64,000 nucleotides of DNA from Ectobius pallidus (Eukaryota; Arthropoda; Insecta; Blattodea; Ectobiidae), in assembly GCA_964059195.1 (NCBI GenBank), contig CAXKWD010000007.1, forward strand, positions 2,108,001-2,172,000, written 5' to 3'. The position numbers and the translations under genes are program-made. A model generated the notes under the pieces. The model saw nothing but the letters and a program-made list of their open reading frames with translations. It made no database searches and was not told where the DNA came from. Below are positions 10,801 to 22,800 of this stretch, in pieces. How positions within the stretch are numbered: position 1 is the stretch's first letter; each line of letters opens with the position of its first letter.

Positions 10801-13800
10801 CACTTTTAGCTCACTTACGTACCTTTACTAGGACATGTTTCAAGAGGTAAGTACCCTCCCATCTGGCAGCACACAGAACTTCACACAACACAGTCGCCAG
10901 AATGCCAGTCGACCGCTAGCCGACGATGGGAGGGTACTTACCTCTTGAAACATGTCCTAGTAAAGGTACGTAAGTGAGCTAAAAGTGTTTCAAACGTTCG
11001 ACTACTTTGAATAACATCGCATGCAATTTTCAATTGCTTTGACTCTGTGAGCTCACCCTGGTCGATTCGTTTGTTTATAATGTCAAGGCACGCAGACATT
11101 TGAAATGTTTAACATAGACGGAAGAGGAATAACAAATGTATGCCTAAATGGGCAAACATTGATTGATTTGGACGAAACTCACTATGCAGGGGTTTTCTGG
11201 ATCAGAGAACTCGATTCTGTGGTTGTTTTTCCCAAGTGGCGCTTGCTAATCATGGAATGCACTCCAAAGAAGAATGTTAGCTGTTTCATTATAAAAAGAA
11301 GTGTTTAAAAATATATTTCAAGTCAGTGGATAAAAGTTAAAATCACTACACAACGTTTCAACTCTCCCCTGGAGTCTTCCTCAGGTGACTTCAAGATTGA
11401 GTTTCGTCATGGTAACCATCAATAAAAACACTGTTTCTCAAATGTCTTTCTTTCCAGTTCTTTGGAATGTCAAACATTCCTTCCTCTATGCAGAATGTTG
11501 ACTTTGTATCAGTGGAAATTTGGACCGATATGGATCTTTCATTGTTTCATTATAATTATTAATTGTTTAGTTTATGAACGATTCGCGTGTCAAGTGTTAA
11601 TAAATATAATGCTTTAATTATTTTGCTCCACTGATACACTATTCATACCTGTAGGCTTTGTAATTTTAGTTGAGAAATATAGATATTTATCATAGGCCCT
11701 AAGCATGTAAAAGGGGCCAAAATAGGATGGAAGATTTTTAGTATGTCCCAGGTTTTTGGGGAAGATGAGTGAAAGTGGTACTGAATTTCTTTTGATTTTA
11801 CGTGTAATATTCTGTAAACACAGTAAAATGTTATGTTACCAGAATTTCTGTTTTTTCTTATTACAACCCCTACCAGCCATGGTGTGTAGAAACAATGTGT
11901 TGCAAAATTCTAAGTCATGTATGAGTGACATAAAGTTATATCTAGCATTTTATGAGGTAACAGGGATATTTTGAGCGTGGTAGGTTGTTTATTTTTGGTT
12001 TAAACTAGATACGTATATAAGGACGTAAATTTTGAAAATAAAAAATCCTCCATAAATTAATTTTGAATTACAAATTACAAAGGTGGGCGACACGGTGCCC
12101 TTTAAGCTAGTACTTATAACCTGATAGAGATAAAACTCTGCACGAACATAGTTTTTATACATGGAAAGATTACAGGACTATAGTCGTTCACTCATCTCCG
12201 ATATTTCATATATCATTAAAATTCAGTATCTATTAAATTAATATTTAATAAAATAACTAGCTCTTTATTGTTACAAAGTATGTTAAACACACAGGAAATT
12301 CTAGGATGAAAATTGTAAGTAGATCTACATTTAGATACAATGGTCAGGATATGTTTGTATTAGAAGTAGAAATACTCTTTGTCATATAATTATCAGCTCG
12401 TGTCTATTAAACTGGTTGCACGGTTTTTACCCTTACAAGGAAGTAAAGGGTTTAGTGTGGCTGACGTTCTTCCCAAGTTTGAGAAAGACTCCTAACTCCA
12501 TGCATCGTCTCATTAGAGTGTCTGGAAATATCTAATTCTAATCTCTATTGCAGGGCTTGATGTAACCGATTTTCTCGCCCAGACAACATTACTGTGGTTT
12601 TTTAAAAAAATTTTTAATAAAATATGGAGTATGTATACATAGATTGCTGGTATAAAATAAATTCACGAGAGTCCTGAATTTCAATCTGCTACACAACAAA
12701 AATAAATTTCTGCTTGAATTCCTTTACACAAAAGATTATTTAAATGTTAGGATTTTGTTTATTCAATATTTATTGTATTAATGTGACCTTCAATAAACAT
12801 ATGACACAGTGCATTTAATAAATTGCCTTTCTGAAATTTGAGATTTCCATTGAAAAATAAATTTCCTTCACAAGAAGAATATCCTGCATTAAAAATTAAA
12901 ATTTTGCGTTTTGTCAAAAATGTAAAATGACAATATTTCAATTTACATGTGTTTGAAACAAAAGATTATGGCTAATAAACTTCATTATTCCTTTGATGGT
13001 AGTTGTCAATGAAATAATTTTAAAATCTGAAACCTTCTGTACACTCATTTACCTTTCACATCTTCGCTTGGTATGGGGCTGGACGTGCTCGACGTGCCGT
13101 TACTAGAGGAGGATCCAGAGCCACGTCTTCTCTTGGTGCTGAGTAGAACGCTGCGATAGACATGCGATGCTGCTTGGGGTTGCATGCGATAACAACGCAT
13201 GATCTCCGTGAACGTCTTCTCGCTCTGTGCCACCTGTGGGTGTAACAGCACTTTAAATGTTACAAAGCGACTTCAATTATACTCAAGTACTGTGAACAGT
13301 AGACAAGTGAACTCTTTAGCAAGAAAGTTACATTTTTCTTTAAAAATGTAGTATCGTTTTTTTGTAGTAAATTTTTTGACAATTACCCTAATTTTTGCAA
13401 ATTTTTAAAATGATAAATCTTATCATCATATTGGTAGCAGGAAGTTGCGCACACATAACAATTGTGCTAAAAATAAACATTACGGGAAACGACTTTAAAG
13501 ATTTCGGTTTGTGACAATATTATTCAAAAGTAGTCGAACGTTTGAAACACTTTTAGCTCACTTACGTACCTTTACTAGGACATGTTTCAAGAGGTAAGTA
13601 CCCTCCCATCGTCGGCTAGCGGTCGACTGGCATTCTGGCGACTGTGTTGTGTGAAGTTCTGTGTTCTGCCAGATCGCTAGCCGACGATGGGAGGGTACTT
13701 ACCTCTTGAAACATGTCCTAGTAAAGGTACGTAAGTGAGCTAAAAGTGTTTCAAACGTTCGACTACTTTTGAATAATTAGTATAGGTTCATTGTCAAAAA

Positions 13801-16800
13801 AACTTCATTCCTAAACTTTGTGTTGTGACAATATTTTATTTTGTATAGTTTTGGGTCACAATCGTCACACAGGAATTTAAAACGATTAAATCTGGGGAAG
13901 GAATTTTAGGGAAAAAATCTTGTACAGCCCTGGAATAACAAATATTGTTGCCCGGTTCTGTTACGTCAGACAGGCTTTATTACATCAGAAGCTAATGGAG
14001 ACCTTGGAATTCCCGTTCTTGTGATGCTGTGTTGCGTAACAGAGAGATATTCATTGCTATAAATAAATATCGAAGATGAAATCCACGAAAATATTGCACA
14101 ATGTGATGCAGTCTCTACCCTGGACAGTACCAGGCATGATAATATGTATACTATTATATCGCAGGTTTTTGGAGAGAGAAGTATGAAAGTGATATTCAGA
14201 GATGCCAACCTTGAAAGGTGGTTATCAGTAGTGTGAGTCTAATCGGATGCCTCGGGCAAACTAACATATGCGTCTTCTTGTGCTGCTTTTTTGAGATCAC
14301 ATGGCGTCTACAGTCATCGCGTCCTCCATGTTTAACCGAAAAATCACAATAACAGTTTTCACAAAATACGTGACTCGGTGAAATTTTTGAAGGTCCGAGG
14401 CAAGAAAACTCTTCAGTCTACTCCTTTCGATACTGCTGATTTGCCGCTGTTCGTTTTTGTCCATCAGACTCTTCACTGGTTTTACGTTTACACGACATAT
14501 TTCCTCAATATTCTACTTGCACTGCAACATTCAATAAAGCAAGCGACGACAGTCATCACCGGCATCACAGTGATAATAAAAAAGAGGAATATGTTAACAC
14601 CAAAGATGTTATAAGTACAATAATAGGCTATGTTATATCTGTAAGATATAACATCTTTGGTTAACACACACTCACGTCAAAGATTGTAGTGACCAATGTC
14701 GCCAACACAACGGGTGATTTCTTTTACAAACTATTTCTCATGATAACAGTTGGCATCTCTGCTGACACATTCATTAACTTTTTTTGTTATGTTCGCGGGA
14801 GATTCGTAAAATCCGTAATATTCAGTATAATTTCCGTATTGCCGTAGCAAATTCAAGAAAATCGTAGAAACTACGGAAATTCCGTAGCAGTTGGCATCTC
14901 TGGATATTGAATTAATTTTTAATTTCATCCCGGAAACGGTTGTATAAGAGTGAAAAATAAAATATTCCACAAAGACAATAAAATTTTATATTCCGGAATT
15001 TCTGTTTCTTTTAATTTCAACTCCTACCAGGCTTGGTGTGTAGAAGCGATGGGGTGCAAAATTCTACATCCTCTAGAGCCATAAAAAGCTGTATCAAGAG
15101 TTTTCTGAGTGAATAGTTTGACTGTGATAAGTTGTTGTTCATTTCAAATTCGAAATACCTACATAAGGACCTATTATTTTATTGAAAGTCCTTCATAAGT
15201 TAACTTCCAATTACAAAATACAAAACCCGGGCGATGCCGGGCATTTCAAGTTAGTATATAATATATATATATATGTATTTTACGATTTCCGATTTTACGT
15301 TTCCCCCATTTTACGCCACAAATTTAAAATCCCGGATTAGTGTCCAAAGAACAATAAATAAATTTTCCCGATTTTAAGTTCTCCAATCTTACGTTCTCCT
15401 CGACTTTACACAGGAGTTTTTGGTCCCACGGAATATGATACCTCGATTTTACATGGAATGTGACAAATTCGGAACATAAGCTTTATAATAAGCCTCCAAG
15501 GTCACCATTACATTTCTCCTTGTCAGCATCTCGCAAACGAACTTCCCATTCCCCCTTGTTCTGTCAAAGAACATGGGTCGTCAAGACGCTATTTCGGTGT
15601 AGCTACTTTATTGATTTCTGCTTCTTTGCACATTGTGCGCACTTATTAATAATCGTTTTGCGGGCTATAAGCTGGCTTGTTTCTGCTTCTACGTTTCCTT
15701 TCCTTCATGGCAGCGTCTAATGCTTTTAATGCTGTGTGACTTATAATTCTGGCGGTGACGAGTTTGATTCTTCATTGTTAACGCTGAAAGGGCTTCGTCA
15801 GAGGATCGAATATTTTATAATACTGTTTTGTTACACAAGTTTGTATCAAGTGTTGGTAATGATAATGGCTACAAATCCAGCGTTGTATAACCTAATTCCG
15901 TGGCCTTGTTTTGCTCTTTACTTTTTAAGCCAACCCAACAAAGATGTTTGTTTTGTTTGTTCTTGAGCCTTTAGTCAGTACAGTTCATTTTCCATTTTTG
16001 GCACATGGCAAGAATTTCATCAGGAACATTGAACTTTTGAACATAAGCTCTTGTTTTTTGTAAACCTTGTAGAGCATCTAATGCCTGTTGCTCACGGTCA
16101 AATTGTTTCGTTAAATTTATTGTACAACAAATTTAAGCAATCGTTTAAACAAATCCACCTTTGCTAACGGTAAAATGAGTCATCAAATGCATACTAGCAA
16201 ATGATTCTCCCTCTGTGTACTAAATTTCGCAACATCGTAGTATTACCCTGCCACCTAGTGGTAGACTCCTGTACTCTAAATTTTCAGCTACTCATACTCT
16301 GCTGCAAATGGTAGTTTGTTGTATCGTTTACATTAAAAGACAACAATTATCCAGATTAATTGAGATGGGACAAGATCACATTATTAAGATAATTTACAAA
16401 ACTTATAAATAATTTATTTCAGTGTTATGATATTTACGAAAGACAAATATAACGTGCGGTTTAAGCTCCACCCACTCGATATTCACATTTTGTTTCTCCG
16501 CGCAGCATGGCGACAAACTATCCTTGTATATTGTCGCCGACACTCCCGACCATACCAAATATTAAAAATGCGGAAGTGCCCCTTGTAAAAAATATTAAAA
16601 CTGTGAGTGTGTCCCTTGTACCAAATATAAAAAATTCGAGAGTTCCCACAGGTTTGCCTTGTACCCAACAGTTTGTCAGCCTGTGTATCCTCGAAGAATT
16701 CGCTAGATCGTGGTATAAAAGGAAGTGCTTCGATGGGGGAGGGCTATTTCTCATGCGACGATGCACCTTGTATTTGGTTTTTGCCATGATTTCATTAAAG

Positions 16801-19800
16801 TTGTCCTTTAAATCTGCCGAACATTAATACTTTAGCTATTTATAATTACTATTGTAATTTTATAAATTTCACATCCTGTTGTTTCCTTTGCCCTGTGTAT
16901 TTGAATTTTTCATATAAAAGAAAGCAAACAATGCGTGAAGCTTTGAAATATTAAAATCATACATTGCTTACGATCATTTAAAATAATTATGAAAGAAAAA
17001 AAAATTTACTATACCAAGTATCGAACCCGAGACCTCTAGCACCACAGTCTAGCATCCTACCACAAGGCTATGAAGGAATGATGGAAGCAAGCGTGAATCG
17101 TGCGTATACAAATACGGCTCCTATGCCATCCCGCTTCGAATTTTCATTTCGTTTTTGTATGGCAACGAGTCGTGTTCTCGTCATGATTTTTATACTAATC
17201 CGTTCGGAATAACGATATCTACACAGGTATATACCCATGCTATTTTGATGTAGTTGCTACGCTAGGAAAAGAAGAATATGTGAGGAAGGAAAATGGCTGC
17301 ATTGCAATCATTTGGCTTGCAGACAGCAAGTTCTCCACAATACCGCCCGTGGCGCGGGCTGTTCACGTTCGTTGCGCTGATTGGCTTTTGACAGCTTATT
17401 TGCTAGAATTAGAACAAGTCCTATATGCCGACGCGAATAACCAAACGCTTGACAAAAGGCGAATTTGATCGTTAGCAATACCAATTTGTTGAAAAGTGAT
17501 AGTTGTGCAATAAATTTGAAGAAAAATTTGACCGTGAGCAACAGGCATAAGAAACTGACATCATCTACGTGATTTGGTTATTAAAAAGTGAGTTAAAGGT
17601 ATTAAATGGTGTAGCCTATGCTTTGTTTAGTCTCCAACATGCTTCTCCCTTACTATTCCTCGATTTTACATTTTTTTTGTGTGTCACCTATAGAAGTGTA
17701 AACTAGAAGTTTCACTGTATCTATATATATAGATTGGTGGTAGAGATTTTATTAAGTACCAGTAATTATATTAACTATATACAGAGGAAAATATAACTCA
17801 ATACCACATTTAAGAGTAATACATGCTCTTTTTCATTTAAAACTTACATGCATTAACAAATACTGGTCAAATTGTGTGGAAAAGTGTGTCTCACAAAATT
17901 TATCATGTACGCATACTTTTAAATACATAAAAAAAAGAGAACAAGTATTTTGCATACAAATCCGGGCTCTAACGATGATATATAAAGAAAATGTAACTAC
18001 GGGTCAATCCATTAGAAATGAACCAGGCCAAGTTGCTCGACATTTTTGATTTTCCTAATTTTTTTACCAGTTATTTCCCAACTAAAGGTGAGTTCAAAAC
18101 TATGGTAAAAAAATTTTTTGGCGGCCATTTTAAGTTTGCTTTTTAACCCTATTTCAGTCGAAAACATGTTTTGCACAAATGTATGTAACTCTGTTAATTT
18201 TATAGATAACAAGACAAAATAAACACCAAAATTATCAGAATGAAATGCTCTACATTTTTGTTTTAACACAATATTACGTAAGTAGTGAGGAAACTGAAGA
18301 AAAAAATTCAAAACTACAAATTGAAAATTGACTTAAAACGGGAGTTTTCGTGCCGCAAAATTATTAGAAGGAAGAAAGACTCGCCCTTAATTTTTTTTTT
18401 CTGGTGTAGACCTACTATAGGACTACTCGCTGTAGAAGTTTAAAGCTTGAGAACTTTGCTGTTTTTTTTATACAATTTTTCAAAAATGCCCAAAACCGTA
18501 TTTTGACAATATTTGAAGTAGAATATCTCAAAAGGGACTGAGTGAAAAATTATGAAATTTATACAGATAACACCTCTTTATGATATAAAGTTATAGTGCA
18601 TCGAAGTTGGCCGTAACTGCAAACTATGCACCGAAATTTCAACACTCTTCGAAGCTTTGAGGAAACCAAAAATTTGTCATGCTAACTGATGAAATGTAGC
18701 CTACATATACAACTCTTTTGTGTAACAAACTTAGGCTCACAAAAATTTTATATTTAAAATTACAAAGTGAATTTTTACTATTAAATCACCGTTAAATTTC
18801 GTGTGCCTATAACGCAATTTTTTCCAAATTCGATGCACTGTAACTCGGGAACCAGTTAAGTCTCAGTCACCAAATTTTTATAAAATCTTTATATCATAAA
18901 GAGGTGTTATGTGTATAAATTTCATAATTTTTCACTCAGTCCCTTTTGAGATATTCTACCTCAAATATTGCCAAAATACGGTTTTGGGCATTTTTGAAAA
19001 ATTGTATAAAAGAAACCACAAAGATCTCAAGCTTTAAACTTCTACAGTGAGTAGTCCTATAGTAGATCTACACCAGAAAAAAACATTAAGGGCGAGTCTT
19101 TCTTCTTTCTAATAATTTTGCGGCACCAAAACTCCCGTTTTAAGTCAATTTTCAATTTGTAGTTTTGATTTTTTTTCTTCACTTTCCTCACTACTTAGGT
19201 AATATTGTGTTAAAACAAAAATGTAGAGCAATTCATACTGATAATTTTGGTGTTTATTTGGTCTTGTTATCTATAAAATTAACAGAGTTACATACATTTG
19301 TGCAAAACAAGTTTCCGGCCGAAAAACTGTTACAAAGAAAACTTAAAATGGCCGCCAAGAAAAAAGTATGAGCCTAAAAAATGTTTTACTGTAGTTTTGA
19401 ACTCACCTAATAATGGGGAGTAACTGGTAAAAAAAATGAAGAAAATAAAAAATGTTGAGCAAAAATTTTTATTCAATTTGGTTCATTTCTAATGGATTGA
19501 CCCTATTTTGGCATTATTTGAAGCAGAATATCTCAGAAGGGCCTGAGTGAAAATTATGAAATTTATACACATAACACCTCCTTACGATATAAAGATGTGA
19601 TAATAATTTGGTGACTGAGACTGAACTGGTTCCAGAGTTACAGTGCATCGAAGTTGGCCAAAAATTGCAAACTCTGCACCGAAATTTCAACGCTTTGAGG
19701 AAATTATAAATCTGTCATGTTAACTGATGAAATGTAGCCTACATGTACAACTCTTTTGTGTAACATATTTAGGTTCACTAAAATTTTGCATTTAAAATTA

Positions 19801-22800
19801 CAATGTGGATTTTTACTATTAAATTACCGTTAAAATTCATGTGCGTATAATGCAAGTTTTGGCCAAATTCGATGCACTGTAACTCGGGAACCAGTTGAGT
19901 CTCAGTCACCAAATTTTTAACACATCTTTATATCATAAAGAGGTGTTATCTGTATAAATTTCATAATTTTTCACTCAGTCCCTTTTGAGATATTCTACTT
20001 CAAATATTGTCAAAATACGGTTTTGGGCATTTTTGAAAAATTGTATAAAAAAAACAGCAAAGTTCTCAAGCTTTAAACTTCTACAGCGAGTAGTCCTATA
20101 GTAGGTCTACACCAGGAAAAAAAATTAAGGGCAAGTCTTTCTTCCTTCTAATAATTTTGCGGCACGAAAACTCCCGTTTTAAGTCAATTTTCAATTTGTA
20201 GTTTTGAATTTTTTTCTTCACTTTCCTCACTACTTAGGTAATATTGTGTTAAAACAAAAATGTAGAGCATTTCATTCTGATAATTTTGGTGTTTATTTTG
20301 TCTTGTTATCTATAAAATTAACAGAGTTACATACATTTGTGCAAAACATGTTTTCGACTGAAATATGGTTAAAAAGCAAACTTAAAATGGCCGCCAAAAA
20401 AAAAAGTATGAGCCCAAAATCTTTTTTACCATAGTTTTGAACTCACCTTTAGTTGGGAAATAACTGGTAAAAAAATTAGGAAAATCAAAAATGTCGAGCA
20501 ACAAATTTAATCAAATTTGGTTCATTTCTAATGGATTGACCCCTACCCAAACACATAAAGGAAACAAAAGATAATGACAAATGTAAGTAGCAAGTGACAT
20601 TGTTTTTGCCTAAATGCATAACCAATCAACATGTACACAACACCTGCAATTAAGATTAGTAACACAAACAAGGAAATAAAGGAGAACATGCATTATTGAT
20701 ATTACCTTGCATATCACATAGACGGTACACATGAGGATCTGGTCGAGGTGGCGATCCTTCATCAGTTCGGTGGATGTGGTAATGGTGTGCTCGAAGCACG
20801 TCCAGATCTTTCGCTTGAGATCCGTGTCTGACACGTTCAGGTGGTTACAAAGCTCCTGCATACGCACCGACGCCAGGTGATAAAACTTCCTGAAGAAGAG
20901 GCTGAGCGACCCTGTCCGTTTTGGTTTCTGCGGCTTCACCGGAGACTGCACCCCCTTACTGGGCGAGTTCACACCGCTGGGCTGTGCCTGGATGATAACG
21001 CTGCTTGTGCCGGCGACGTACGAGATGGGAATGTAACGCTGACCATTCTCGCCCTCTATAGCTGCAAACAGTCGCATTTATCACTTTACAGTCGCTTAGC
21101 GTCACCTGACAGCGATATATTCAGTACTACAGCTTAAAAGCGAACTCAAAATATGAAAGTTTTACATAAGTTACTGTCTTTCAATCCCACCAAAACATTT
21201 TGCACACAATAAATATGTTAGGAGACAAATAAATGCACTGTTGCACAGTGTGTGGCTCTTACTCCTAAGTGATCAGATAAAACTGCTGATGATTACAATA
21301 ACTTTACAACTTCCTCTTATACCCCCACATTGCATTCCCTCGTGGAGATTAATTCACATTTTTATCAGAAGAGAAATTGACTCTATTTCAGAAATTAAGT
21401 GGAGGGAAAGGAAATAGACATTAAATCCATGTCTGGGATATTAATACAAGTAAGAATCAGTTTGAAAAATTTTATGTCATAACCGGGATTTGAACACGGA
21501 TCTTCGGCTTAACGCGCCGATGCTCTACCATTGAGCTACCATGACAACATGCCAGTACGACATCAAATTCCTCAACTGATTCAGAAGACAAGGCAGACCA
21601 CGGGAGGTTTCTCCGTTGAGAACACGCATCCAATGGCGTCATAAGAACAATGCGGCTCCTGCACAGTAGCGTGTAATTCTTTGCTATTTCACCAATAAAA
21701 AAAAGTGTGCATGGAACGCCATGCGACAGAAGTGAAACTTGTTTTAATTTTTTGATTTTTTCAATTTTGGATTGTTGGACTTCTTAATATTGGGTTTTTT
21801 AATTTTGATTTTTTTGAATTTTTGATCTTTTAATTTTTAAATTTTAGATATTTGAATTTTTTATTCTTATTTTTGATTTTTTAATTTTAAAATTTTGATT
21901 TTTGATTCTTTTAATTTTGAATTTCTTGATTTTTTAAATTTTGGAATTTTAAAATTCTGAATTTTTGAATTTTTAGATTTTTAAATTATGGATTTTCGAT
22001 TTTTTTGGTTTGAATTTTTAAAATTTTGGATAAGCCTAATCATTGAGTTGATGTTTTCTGTGCAGTCCATTCCGTCACACCTCACTAATTTTGTGACGAT
22101 TTTGAGCGTTAGACAAGCTCTCTATTTACCCCTACCGCAGCTAAAGAAGTTTCACTTTAAAAATTTAATAGAAATAAAAGAAAACAGAATAAAATAATGA
22201 ATGTCAATCAGGTGCTTCAATATACAGTAGAAGCCTGGAATACCACGGATTCAGATGTAACGCGGGGGAAAGTATGTCCCCAATAAAAATATACCATAGT
22301 TTTATAAATAATTTTTTTATTATTTAGAAGTTGAGTTAAAACAGTAAAAATTCTGCAAAGAGCGCTTCTGCAGTACATTTTTTACTGTTAGACCCACTCT
22401 CACCCACTAGTTGACCGTCACCACCGCATTCCAAAGGACTTAGCAGAAGTAACGAGACATGGAATGAATAGTGTAGTTCTATAAGGATTTAAAAAAATCT
22501 GCACTCACCAGAAATTCTTAAAACCTAGGAAAGTTGAAACATGATTTTAAGCATTCGGATTGTAAAGTCACGAGTTCAGAATACGAAATGTCGCAGAAGT
22601 GGAAAGCATATTCAGTGGGAGATAAACTGAAAATTATTGATCGTGTAAAAAACAGGGAAACGGGAATATTATACCTGAATGTTACAGTGTATGTTTTAGT
22701 AAATGTTGTAAGTTCATCTCGGGAATTAGAAAAATTCTCATGCCCCATCTGCGAAGGACTGGATTAAATAGCATAATTGATGAGTAATTTTTAAAACTTC

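Larger units (their letters stand above)
15280..17715. mobile_element. Decayed Tigger-like element (boundaries uncertain)
   Basis: The left side reads TTTTACGATTTCCGATTTTACG and the right end, inverted, CAGTGAAACTTCTAG...AAAATCGAGG, like Tigger tips. On the minus strand near 15,985-16,130 a frame reads FDREQQALDALQGLQKTRAY and then EILAMCQKWKMNCTD. A related plus-strand piece (FEEKFDREQQA) lies near 17,515-17,550. The two opposite copies suggest rearrangement. Confidence 0.35.

Noticed and set aside
14593..14668. Small inverted repeat around TGTTAACACCAAAGATGTTATA
   Set aside because: Arms of about 22 bp with no target duplication that I can see; too little to call an element.
16507..16827. 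106-codon ORF
   Set aside because: Generated by a 45-bp imperfect tandem repeat; an overlapping antisense frame of similar length exists.
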